Below are positions 10,901 through 19,893 of a stretch of 64,000 bases of DNA, one piece after another (position 1 is the first letter of the stretch; each line of letters opens with the position of its first letter). The DNA is taken from NCBI GenBank assembly GCA_965200375.1, contig OZ241353.1:2976001-3040000 (forward strand), given 5' to 3'. The stretch is from VXYL01 sp965200375. Its GTDB lineage: Bacteria > Pseudomonadota > Gammaproteobacteria > Pseudomonadales > Azotimanducaceae. Both the position numbers and the translations under genes were made by a program. Below the pieces are notes generated by a model. It worked only from the letters and a program-made list of their open reading frames with translations. It did no database searches and was not told the origin of the DNA.

Positions 10901-12669
10901 GCCGCCTGCCGCTGCGCGAGTTCGACGGCGTGATCATCGGCGGCGGCGGCGCCGGACTGCGCGCCAGCCTGCAGCTGGCCCAGTCCGGCTTGAACACGGC
11001 CGTGCTCTCCAAGGTGTTCCCCACCCGCTCCCACACCGTGTCCGCGCAGGGGGGGATCACTTGCGCCATCGGCAGCGAGGACCCGGAGGACGACTGGCGC
11101 TGGCACATGTACGACACGGTGAAGGGTTCGGACTACATCGGCGACCAGGACGCCATCGAGTACATGTGCAGCGTCGGCCCCCAGGCGGTGTACGAGCTCG
11201 AACACATGGGGCTGCCGTTCACGCGCACCGAGAGCGGGCGCATCTACCAGCGGCCCTTCGGCGGGCAGTCCAGGAACTTCGGCAAGGGCGGCCAGGCGTC
11301 CCGCACCTGCGCCGCCGAGGACCGCACCGGCCACGCGCTGCTGCACACGCTCTACCAGAACAACCTCAAGGCCGGCACGGTGTTTCTGAACGAGTGGTTC
11401 GCCGTCGATCTGGTTCGCAACCAGGACGGCGCCGTGGTCGGCGTGGTGGCGATGGAGATGGAATCCGGCGAGGTGGTGTTCGTCAAATCCAAGGCCACCG
11501 TGCTGGCGACCGGCGGCGCCGGACGCATCTACGCCAGCACCACCAACGCCTTGACGAACACCGGCGACGGCGTGGGCATGGCGCTGCGGGCCGGGTGCCC
11601 GGTGCAGGACATCGAGATGTGGCAGTTCCACCCCACCGGCATCCACGGCGCCGGAGTGCTGGTCACCGAGGGCTGCCGGGGCGAGGGCGGCTATCTGGTC
11701 AACAAGGACGGCGAACGCTTCATGGAGCGCTACGCGCCGACCGCCAAGGACCTGGCCAGCCGCGACGTGGTGGCCCGCTCCATGATTCTGGAGATCCTGG
11801 ACGGCCGCGGCGCCGGCGCCGACGGCGACCATGTGCTGCTCAAGCTCGACCACCTCGGCGCCGAGACGCTGCGGCAGCGGCTGCCGGGCATCCTGGAGCT
11901 CGCCAGGACCTTCGCCCACGTGGACCCGGCCCAGGAACCCATCCCGGTGGTGCCGACCTGCCACTACATGATGGGCGGCGTGCCGACCAATGTCGCCGGC
12001 CAGGCGCTCACCGTCGATGCGGCCGGCGACGATGTCGCCATCGACGGCCTCTACGCCATCGGCGAGGTCGCCTGCGTCTCGGTACACGGCGCCAACCGCC
12101 TCGGCGGCAATTCGCTGCTGGACCTGGTGGTGTTCGGCCGGGCCGCCGGCATGCACATCGAGGAAGTGCTGCGCCAGGGCGTGGCCTATCGGGCGCCTGG
12201 CGACGACGAGGTGGCCCGGGCGGCAGCCCGTATCGAGAGATGGAACGCTTCCACCGACGGCGACGGCGTGGCGGCGCTCAAGCGCGAGCTGCAGAACGTC
12301 ATGCAGGTGAACTTCGGCGTGTTTCGCACCGAGGCGAACATGCGCGCTGGCATCGGGCAGCTGCAGGCGCTGCGGGAGCGCATCGGCAACGCCCATCTCG
12401 GCGACAAGAGCCGCACCTTCAACACCGCCCGCATGGAGGCGCTGGAGCTGGACAATCTGCTGGAAGTGGCGGAAGCGACCGCCATCGTCGCCGAGGAACG
12501 ACGGGAGACCCGGGGCGCCCATGCCAGAGACGACTACCAGGAGCGGGACGACGACAACTGGCTCGCCCACTCCCTCTACTTCCCGGACGAGAAGCGCGTT
12601 GGCAAGAGGGCGGTCAACTTCGCCCCCAGGACCGTGGACGCCTTCGAGCCCGTCGCCCGCAGCTACTGA
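10888..12669 (+). CDS. sdhA: Succinate dehydrogenase flavoprotein subunit
   Basis: A 593-residue flavoprotein with the FAD-binding glycine motif IIGGGGAGLRA at the N-terminus, the covalent-FAD His in RSHTVSAQGGI, and the catalytic region TEGCRGEGGYLVNKDGERFM. HYMMGGVPTN and RLGGNSLLDLVVFGR are standard SdhA landmarks. It oxidises succinate to fumarate in the TCA cycle and passes electrons to SdhB. The start is ATG at 10888 or 10894, both overlapping the end of sdhD; neither has a strong ribosome-binding site, so translation is probably coupled. Length is typical. Confidence 0.97.
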   Translation: MGMVSRLPLREFDGVIIGGGGAGLRASLQLAQSGLNTAVLSKVFPTRSHTVSAQGGITCAIGSEDPEDDWRWHMYDTVKGSDYIGDQDAIEYMCSVGPQAVYELEHMGLPFTRTESGRIYQRPFGGQSRNFGKGGQASRTCAAEDRTGHALLHTLYQNNLKAGTVFLNEWFAVDLVRNQDGAVVGVVAMEMESGEVVFVKSKATVLATGGAGRIYASTTNALTNTGDGVGMALRAGCPVQDIEMWQFHPTGIHGAGVLVTEGCRGEGGYLVNKDGERFMERYAPTAKDLASRDVVARSMILEILDGRGAGADGDHVLLKLDHLGAETLRQRLPGILELARTFAHVDPAQEPIPVVPTCHYMMGGVPTNVAGQALTVDAAGDDVAIDGLYAIGEVACVSVHGANRLGGNSLLDLVVFGRAAGMHIEEVLRQGVAYRAPGDDEVARAAARIERWNASTDGDGVAALKRELQNVMQVNFGVFRTEANMRAGIGQLQALRERIGNAHLGDKSRTFNTARMEALELDNLLEVAEATAIVAEERRETRGAHARDDYQERDDDNWLAHSLYFPDEKRVGKRAVNFAPRTVDAFEPVARSY

Positions 12670-12680
12670 AGGCCACAGCC

Positions 12681-13385
12681 ATGAGGATCAGCCTGTATCG
12701 CTACGACCCGGATGCCGACGAGGCGCCGCGCATGGAGGAGGTGGCGCTGGACCTGCCGGCGGGGCGGGACCTCATGGTGCTGGACGTGCTCGAACTGCTG
12801 AAGGATCGGGACCCCTCCATCGCCTACCGGCGCTCCTGTCGCGAGGGAGTGTGCGGCTCCGACGGCATCAACATGAACGGCAGGAACGGCCTTGCCTGCA
12901 TCACGCCCATCTCCCAGGCGGCGCCGCGCGGCAAGCTGGTGCTGCGGCCCCTGCCGGGGCTGCCGGTGATCCGCGATCTGGTGGTGGACATGAAGCAGTT
13001 CTACCGGCAGTACGAGCGCATCAAGCCGTACCTGCAAAACGACGAGCCGCCGCCGGCGCGGGAGCGGTTGCAGACCCCGGAGCAGCGGGAGAAGCTCAAT
13101 GGCCTCTACGAGTGCGTGCTGTGCGCCTGCTGTTCCACGGCCTGCCCGTCCTTCTGGTGGAACCCGGACAAGTTCGTCGGCCCCGCGGGCCTGCTCCAGG
13201 CCTACCGGTTCCTGGCGGACAGCCGCGACACCGCCGCCGAAGAGCGGCTGGCGGATCTCGAGGACCCGTTCAGCGTGTTCCGCTGCCGCGGCATCATGAA
13301 CTGCGCGAGCGTCTGTCCCAAGGGCCTGAACCCCACCCGCGCCATAGGCAAGCTGCGCACCATGATGCTCGAGGCGGGAATGTAG
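12681..13385 (+). CDS. sdhB: Succinate dehydrogenase iron-sulfur subunit
   Basis: A 234-residue protein with all three cluster motifs: [2Fe-2S] in CREGVCGSDG...GLAC, [4Fe-4S] in CVLCACCSTACP, and [3Fe-4S] in CRGIMNCASVCPKGLNP. It relays electrons from the flavin to the quinone site. It starts 11 bases after sdhA. The operon ends here; no sucAB or other TCA genes follow. A minus-strand accessory gene begins to its right. Confidence 0.97.
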   Translation: MRISLYRYDPDADEAPRMEEVALDLPAGRDLMVLDVLELLKDRDPSIAYRRSCREGVCGSDGINMNGRNGLACITPISQAAPRGKLVLRPLPGLPVIRDLVVDMKQFYRQYERIKPYLQNDEPPPARERLQTPEQREKLNGLYECVLCACCSTACPSFWWNPDKFVGPAGLLQAYRFLADSRDTAAEERLADLEDPFSVFRCRGIMNCASVCPKGLNPTRAIGKLRTMMLEAGM

Positions 13386-13444
13386 CTGGGCGGCAGGCTG
13401 GCGGAATCCAGCTGGTGGGACGGCAGCTGGGACGTGCAGGCGGG

Positions 13445-14059
13445 CTACTTGCGCGTACGCGGTCGTCGGCGCTTCGGTATCCCGTCTATGGGCGGCAGCG
13501 GCCGGTAGCCGTCCACGTTGCCGCCGAGGATGCACACGTCGCCGATGGTGAGCCAGGCGTGGTAGCGGTTCGCGCTGGCGCGGCTGTCGCCGCCGCTCTC
13601 GTCGAGGGTTTGTCGCCGCAACCGAGCCAGAAACGGGCGACTGCGCTCTTCGGCGTGGTCGGGCGCGTCGGCCGGTGCCCGCTGGGTGCCGAACAGCAGC
13701 CGGCAGCGTACGCCGCGCCGGTGCAGCATCCACTGCGCCGCCATCGCCTGCTGCAGACACACCGCTCGAAACGGCACCGTCGCCGCCACTCTCGGCACCA
13801 CTTTGGTGACCCACTTCACGGCTGGCTGCCGCCGCCAGCGCGTCGACGGTTCCTTGGGCCCGGTCGGCGGCGCCGTGGTCATCCAGGATCGCCAGTGGCG
13901 CATGGGCACGTATTTCACGAGCAGCCACGCGACCGCGAGCAGCACCACGGCCTCCGTTGCGAGCAGCCGACGGTCGATGAAGCGCTGCGGCCGGGTGCGT
14001 CCGCGGTGCCTCTCGACGCCGAGGGAGGATGGCAGCGCTTGGCGCTTGCTCGACAGCAT
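13445..14059 (-). CDS. Lasso-peptide B2-type transglutaminase-like protease
   Basis: The family (Transglut_core3, lasso B2) cleaves leader peptides during maturation of lasso-type RiPPs. Here one N-terminal hydrophobic helix (LLATEAVVLLAVAWLLVKYV) precedes the papain-like domain, with catalytic Cys in RAVCLQQAMAAQWMLHRRG, His in YHAWLTIGD, and an acidic residue in GGNVDGYRPL. About 204 residues from the ATG at 14059. A TATGAT hexamer ends only 6 bases before this ATG, so either the mRNA is nearly leaderless or the true start differs (an in-frame ATG exists at 14128). No asparagine-synthetase-like cyclase and no PqqD-like B1 gene accompany it in the window, which is unusual for a lasso cluster. 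Confidence 0.75.
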   Translation of the reverse strand: MLSSKRQALPSSLGVERHRGRTRPQRFIDRRLLATEAVVLLAVAWLLVKYVPMRHWRSWMTTAPPTGPKEPSTRWRRQPAVKWVTKVVPRVAATVPFRAVCLQQAMAAQWMLHRRGVRCRLLFGTQRAPADAPDHAEERSRPFLARLRRQTLDESGGDSRASANRYHAWLTIGDVCILGGNVDGYRPLPPIDGIPKRRRPRTRK

Positions 14060-14206
14060 GCGGCGATCATAGCAGGCACCGGGTTCGGTTGGCGTGCGAG
14101 TCGCCGGCGGCAGCGCCCGGAGCACCATGCCCCGGAGAGAACGCCACCTTAGCGCGGAGGCGTCGACTTTCGTTGAGGCGCCAACTCGACGCGCGAACCT
14201 GCTTGA

Positions 14207-14227
14207 GCGTCAAACTTTGTTTGACGC
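14207..14227. promoter_or_regulatory. Perfect 9-3-9 palindrome between divergent genes
   Basis: GCGTCAAAC, TTT, GTTTGACGC form a perfect inverted repeat 28 bases before the nucleotidyltransferase-like start and about 150 bases before the B2 protease start. TTGAGC at 14203-14208 could serve as a -35 element overlapping it. In a divergent intergenic region this is a reasonable operator candidate. An RNA hairpin in the 5' leader is the alternative. Confidence 0.45.
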
Positions 14228-14255
14228 GGCAGTGCCGCCGAACCATCATGCGCCG

Positions 14256-15476
14256 ATGCTTGCCGCCGCGGACGCCGACGATGCCGCAAGTCCGCTCGCT
14301 GGGCTGCTTGCTGCCTTGCGGCTTGGCTTGTGGCCGCGCCCCGGCGGCGAGGAGGCCGAGCTGCTGGCGCGGGTGGCGGACTGGGGTTCCCTGGTGCGTC
14401 TTGCGGAGCAGCACGACGTGGGCAGCTTGGCGTGGCGGGGCCTTGGTGCGCTGCCATCGCCGCCCGTCGACGACGAGCCGCTGGCGCGGTTGCGGCAGCG
14501 GCGCGAACGCGCCGTCCGTTCCAGCTTGCGCCAGGTCGCCGCGCTTGCCCGTGCCATGGACAGCCTAGCCGAGCGTGGCATCCCCTGCCTGGTGATCAAG
14601 GGCGTGCCCCTGGCGCAACGGCTGTACGGGGACGCCTGCGCCCGGCACGCCTTGGACATCGACCTTCTGGTGGCGAAGGAGACCTTCGCGGCGGCCCGGA
14701 CCGCGCTGCTGGCCAGCGGCTTCCACCTGCATCTCGGGTTTCCGGAGACCCGGTCTCGGCGCCGCTGGTACGCGAAGGTCGAGAAAGCGGAGACGTTCTT
14801 CGGCCATCGCGTGTGCATCGAGTTGCACCGGCGCCTGCTCGCCAACCCCGGCTTCATTGATGCCGAATTCGACGGGCTGTTCGAACGCCGCGCCAGCGTA
14901 CGCATCGGCGCGACCTGCTACCCGACCTTGGGGGCGCAGGACGAGATGCTCTACCTGATGTGCCACGGCGCCGGGCACGGCTGGCGGCAGCTCAAGTGGC
15001 TGTGCGACGCCGCGCTGTGCCTGCGCGGCATGGATGCCGGCGGTCGGGCCCGGGCTGCGGCCAGCGCCGCATCCGCCGGCGCCGATGCCGCCTGGGAATC
15101 GATGCTGCTGGCCTGTCGGGATGCGCTTGGCCTGTCGTTCGCCGGCCCGGAACCGGCAGGCAGCCGCCGGGCGGCGATGATCGCCCGGTCCCTGCCGGAA
15201 ATCTGGCGCAGCGGCCGCATGCCGCCGATCTGGCGCAAGATTCCCCTGCGCATCGCCCTCAAGCCGAACGCGCGCTTCGCGCTGCACGAACTGTCCCGGC
15301 TGATGGTGGAGCCCGACGACTGGGGGCGCGTACACCTGCCGGACAGCCTGTTCTATCTGTACTTCCTGCTGCGGCCAGCGCTGTGGGCCAAGGACGCGCT
15401 GCTGGCCCGCGAGCCACGCGCCGACGCGCTCGGCCAGGGCGCCGCCGGCGACCGCAGCCAGTCCGGCAGCGGCTGA
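14256..15476 (+). CDS. Nucleotidyltransferase-like protein (NTP_transf_5 type)
   Basis: A 406-residue protein. VIKGVPLAQRLYGDACARHA followed by LDIDLLV is the hallmark of the uncharacterised nucleotidyltransferase family, where the Asp residues would bind metal; ELHRRLL later in the domain fits too. The rest is alpha-helical. Such genes are common next to lasso B2 proteases and in some polysaccharide loci, but their product is not established. It is divergent from the B2 gene, sharing a 196-bp intergenic region. The ATG at 14256 was chosen because coding resemblance starts there; the frame is open further upstream without family-like sequence. Function here is inferred from the neighbour only. 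Confidence 0.7.
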   Translation: MLAAADADDAASPLAGLLAALRLGLWPRPGGEEAELLARVADWGSLVRLAEQHDVGSLAWRGLGALPSPPVDDEPLARLRQRRERAVRSSLRQVAALARAMDSLAERGIPCLVIKGVPLAQRLYGDACARHALDIDLLVAKETFAAARTALLASGFHLHLGFPETRSRRRWYAKVEKAETFFGHRVCIELHRRLLANPGFIDAEFDGLFERRASVRIGATCYPTLGAQDEMLYLMCHGAGHGWRQLKWLCDAALCLRGMDAGGRARAAASAASAGADAAWESMLLACRDALGLSFAGPEPAGSRRAAMIARSLPEIWRSGRMPPIWRKIPLRIALKPNARFALHELSRLMVEPDDWGRVHLPDSLFYLYFLLRPALWAKDALLAREPRADALGQGAAGDRSQSGSG

Positions 15477-15623
15477 CCTGCGGCGTTGTCGGCGGTGCCG
15501 CATGGCATTGCCGGTTGGAAGTCGCGTTGCCAGTGTGCCTTGAGAGCGCTCTAGATGGCACTGGCGAAGCAAGCGCTTTCGACTCTAGGCGTCTTGCCTA
15601 CGCAAGGAACTTCCGGCGGTTCC

Positions 15624-16388
15624 CTACTTGAGTTTCGTTATCTTGATTGCGCCAGTGTAGGAAGCCAGCGGTTTGTCGTCTGTGAACGCGAAAGCCGCCG
15701 GAAACCGATGCGTCGCAAGGATGCCAAACCCCGACGTGTGACTGACGATGCCAAAGCCATCGTCAATCCTCGGCCCGCCCCGGTTGGCGGCGACGCGCAG
15801 CCAAGGACAGACGGAGTTGAATCGCGGATTGTCGTTACCCCGCGGAGTGCCACGCCGAGAGACGCTGCTTTGGCACAACACGTTGTCGCTGTACGGATGC
15901 TGCACTTCGATTAGGTAGGTGCCTGCCGGCACCCCAATGTTCATTCCCGTGCCAAAGCTCCCGTCGGCGGCTACCGCTTCCATTGGAAAGCCGGGGATTG
16001 TGCTTTCGCCGACAAGGTAGCGAGTCGATGTGTAGTTCATGCCGGTGGGCGATGTGGCATTGATGAGCGTGTTTGGCACTGTCTGTACTATCGCCATCTG
16101 TGGCGCGAACTTGCCGACGATGGTTGTGTGGTTGGCGGAGACAGTGCTAGAGAGCGTGCGTACTTCGGTTGTGAGCTCGTCCACGGCCGTTGCCGTCGAG
16201 AGAGTGCCTACCGTGGCTTCTACCGCGCCAAGTCGCCTAACGGCCGAGTCGATCTTGTTCGCCAATTGGCGCAGCGTCGGCTGGCTGACGCCGCCATCGT
16301 CCTTGTCGCTGTCGCCTTCCGCGGCCAGTGCGAAAGGTGCGAGCGCTGCCAAAGCCACCGCCAGGATGGCGAGCATGGTGTTTTTCAT
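15624..16388 (-). CDS. Secreted protein with coiled-coil segment, unknown function
   Basis: I do not recognise a family. The 254-residue product has a clean signal peptide (MKNTMLAILAVALAALAPFA, cleavage likely after ALA at about 22), an acidic linker, then a heptad-like helical stretch at about 38-90 (LANKIDSAVRRLGAVEATV and similar). The rest is beta-rich, with Gly, Asn and Thr and two Cys. The order coiled coil then beta domain resembles trimeric stalk or fibre proteins, but that is only a guess. Codon use is less GC-biased than in neighbours. GGAGA lies upstream of the ATG. It is convergent with the nucleotidyltransferase-like gene and is followed upstream by the peptide-bearing repeat. 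Confidence 0.65.
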   Translation of the reverse strand: MKNTMLAILAVALAALAPFALAAEGDSDKDDGGVSQPTLRQLANKIDSAVRRLGAVEATVGTLSTATAVDELTTEVRTLSSTVSANHTTIVGKFAPQMAIVQTVPNTLINATSPTGMNYTSTRYLVGESTIPGFPMEAVAADGSFGTGMNIGVPAGTYLIEVQHPYSDNVLCQSSVSRRGTPRGNDNPRFNSVCPWLRVAANRGGPRIDDGFGIVSHTSGFGILATHRFPAAFAFTDDKPLASYTGAIKITKLK

Positions 16389-16620
16389 TCGTCTGTCTCC
16401 GTGCGCTCCCTTGTCTGCAATCCGGCCAGTGGCCGGGCCGTTGCTACGAAAGAACGCGCATTGTGTCCTTCCTGCCTATTCGGGCCGTTGCTAGCGCGAC
16501 CACGACGGAGCAACCCGCAATGGCCTCAACCCTTATTCGACAGGCACCCCGGCCCTAGGGCCGAAGGCGCAAACTTTCGTAGCGAGACAAGGGAACCGCG
16601 CGGCCGGGGCGGCGTCGACC

Positions 16621-16861
16621 CCTAGCGGCGAAGAAAGGCGAACTTTCTGAAAACTCCGTCTGCAATCAATGACTTACGATGGAACGCGCCCGGAGAGCGC
16701 CCTAGACGCCTTCCGGTGCGCCATTGGCAGCTGCGTCGTTGATCGCACGGCGCTTTGCGCGGCCAAGGCGTCACGGAACGCGCCCAGAGCGCTTGTGGGC
16801 AGAGTTCGAGTTCCGGCAGTGCGTTTGGCCACGCTCGGCAGGAACTGCGCCCACAAGCGCC
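16621..16861 (-). repeat. Interspersed repeat, right part (R), copy A
   Basis: Read on the minus strand, 16861-16680 closely matches the plus strand from 63820 to the window end, including shared stretches such as CGCAAAGCGCC, GCGATCAACGACGCAGCTGC and GCGCTTGTGGGCGC. Beyond that, 16636-16677 resembles the terminal motif of the L part (AAGTCATTGAT followed by a T-rich run and CTGAA or CAGAA). So copy A has related sequences in direct orientation at its two ends. No gene is apparent in it. Confidence 0.75.
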
Positions 16862-16872
16862 TAGGATTGCGC

Positions 16873-17103
16873 CTACTGACAATGCGGCAGCAACGTCCCA
16901 ACCTCGCCGGAGGTGGGCGACCGATAGTTAAGGTATCCATCGGCTGTTCCGGGCGGGCAAGCGCCTTCCCACTCTATATTGTTTGGATGGGCATTGGGGC
17001 CATCGTTGCCTGTGTCGCCACTGACGCGCAGTTGCGTCAACACTGGCCGCGTCCATTGGCGACGGTCGGGGGGGGGGGGGGGGGATTCGTCTTGGCGCTG
17101 CAT
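16873..17103 (-). CDS. 76-residue peptide with homopolymer tract and lasso-leader-like motif
   Basis: A small gene with a very good ribosome-binding site (GAGGAAGG, 17108-17115) four bases before the ATG. Residues 8-12 are five prolines encoded by a 17-base C tract. W17-x2-P20-x-L22 and T31 match the spacing style of the recognition motif in lasso leaders (Y/W-x2-P-x-L then Thr near the cleavage site). The following 45 residues are Gly/Asn/Pro-rich with two Cys (49 and 75). A canonical lasso core is not evident: no acidic residue falls 7-9 positions after a plausible first residue. Gain or loss of one C would frameshift everything after residue 7. It sits between the two arms of an interspersed repeat, 3 kb from the B2 protease gene. 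A chance frame cannot be fully excluded. Confidence 0.5.
   Translation of the reverse strand: MQRQDESPPPPPDRRQWTRPVLTQLRVSGDTGNDGPNAHPNNIEWEGACPPGTADGYLNYRSPTSGEVGTLLPHCQ
17068..17084. repeat. 17-base poly-G/poly-C tract
   Basis: Seventeen consecutive G on the plus strand, by far the longest homopolymer I noticed in the window. It lies inside the 5' end of the 76-residue peptide gene, eight codons after its ATG. As sequenced, the tract keeps the frame open (T plus 17 C makes six codons). Tracts of this length slip during replication in bacteria that use phase variation. Confidence 0.9.
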
Positions 17104-17145
17104 CCTGCCTTCCTCAATCGAAGTGCGCTCGCCACAGTACCACAG

Positions 17146-17515
17146 CCGCAGCCGTGCAATCCTGCCAAGCGCCGTGCGGCCATGCTCGCCCAATCGAACG
17201 TGCGAAGCGCTGGCGGCCACCGGCGGCAAGCAACCCTGCCTACGCTCGCCGCGGCCATGCTCGCGCAAAGGAACGCCTTGCGGCCGTCGTGCGAACGCGC
17301 CATGCTCTCTGTCGCCGCGGCAAGCCTTTGGCCGCTTGGAAGCGCACCGGCCGCCGGCTGGCAAGCCCATTGGCGACCAAGACGCCTTCCGGCAGCTCGC
17401 CGGTGCGAACGCCCGATGGCGCCCAAGCGCCGCTCGACTTATGACAAACGCTTATGACAAGCCATCGCACCTTCGGAAAAAGGCTGCTAGATCAAGGACT
17501 TGCGGCGACTAGGTG
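17146..17515 (-). repeat. Interspersed repeat, left part (L), copy A
   Basis: On the minus strand this about 370-bp segment matches the plus strand at 63362-63765 almost base for base over long stretches, for example AGCATGGCGCGTTCGCACGA and TTCGCACGTTCGATTGGGCG. It begins with CTAG, a CGCAAGTC-TTGATCTAGCAGC motif and a T-run. Copy B carries an extra duplication of about 30 bases that copy A lacks. Its inner end abuts the leader of the peptide gene. Long overlapping frames across it on both strands are by-products of GC content. Confidence 0.85.
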
Positions 17516-17664
17516 GCGGACTGGACAGGGTCAGAAAGATCCACATGGTGCCGGTGGCGGTCGCCGCTGCGCCGGGCGCAATGCCGCCCTTCGAGGGGGA
17601 GGTTCGACACTGCGCGGAATCCGCCTGCCGGTAGCTTGGCTGCTACGGCGTGACGGCGCGGCCG

Positions 17665-19215
<1,551 letters not shown>

Positions 19216-19335
19216 CCGCCCGGGCTCCGGGTGCCGCCGTGGCGCTGCTCGGACTGCTCGCGTCTCGCGCTTGCAATCCGGCCGCCGTGCCTCTACGGTT
19301 CGTGCCTGCGGAACTGGCGGCTGCCGCGCCGCCGC

Positions 19336-19411
19336 GGGGCCATAGCTCAGCTGGGAGAGCACTACAATGGCATTGTAGAGGTCGCCGGTTCGATCCCGGC
19401 TGGCTCCACCA
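19336..19411 (+). tRNA. tRNA-Ala (anticodon GGC)
   Basis: A 76-nt cloverleaf with encoded CCA. The acceptor stem GGGGCCA pairs with TGGCTCC and includes the G3:U70 wobble pair that identifies alanine tRNAs. The anticodon stem CTACA/TGTAG encloses ATGGCAT, giving anticodon GGC. The T-arm has GGTTCGATCCC. A GC-rich inverted repeat about 75 bases downstream (CGGCCC...GGGCCG) may end the transcript. Confidence 0.98.
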
Positions 19412-19509
19412 ACGCCCGTCCTTGTCAGCGCCGCCGTATCTTCAAGCCACCTCAGCCGCCAGGGCAGCTCAGCGCTGCGAGTCGCGCGGCCCGGCCTGGG
19501 CCGGATGGC

Positions 19510-19770
19510 TCAGTCCTTTGGCGATGCCAGAGCTGCGCGCAGCGCGGCGATTTCGGCTGCAACGGCGTCGTCGCTGGCCGGCAGGCGCCGTTGGGCCCGC
19601 CGGTACCAGTAGCCGGCGTTGCGCCGATCTCCTTCCAGCAAGTGGGCGATCCCGTGCGCCCATGCTCCGAGGGCCGAGGCATCGTTCTGCGCGATCCTGT
19701 GGGCTGCCTGCCAGTCGCCGGCCGCCAACAGGTCGACGGCTTGGTTCAACGCTTCCATGGCGCGAACCAT
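19510..19770 (-). CDS. Small conserved-looking helical protein
   Basis: An 86-residue protein beginning MVRAMEALNQAVDLLAAGDW. The helical pattern with WAHGIAHLLEGDRRNAGYWY and RRAQR looks like a pair of TPR-like helices. I have no function for it. The ATG at 19770 has GAGGCGG upstream; an internal ATG at 19758 is the alternative. It is divergent from the MORN-repeat gene, with 123 bases between the starts. The frame stays open far upstream, but that part is antisense to the MORN gene and not protein-like. Confidence 0.6.
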   Translation of the reverse strand: MVRAMEALNQAVDLLAAGDWQAAHRIAQNDASALGAWAHGIAHLLEGDRRNAGYWYRRAQRRLPASDDAVAAEIAALRAALASPKD

Positions 19771-19893
19771 ATGCCAGGACCGCCTCGATCGCCAGCAGGT
19801 CGGTGAGCCCCCACAGCAGGCGTCGGCGGCCATTGCCCCTTGCGGCGCCGATCGGACAGACTCGCCTCCTCCTTCCGCCAGCCCGTTGCCGCC

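Noticed and set aside
16873..17103. Classical lasso peptide precursor
   Set aside because: The leader-like motif fits, but the region after Thr31 has no suitable first residue with Asp/Glu 7-9 positions later, and no cyclase is nearby.
17146..17515. Small proteins encoded within the repeat arms
   Set aside because: Frames are open on both strands in several phases, and the two copies differ by indels that break any single frame.
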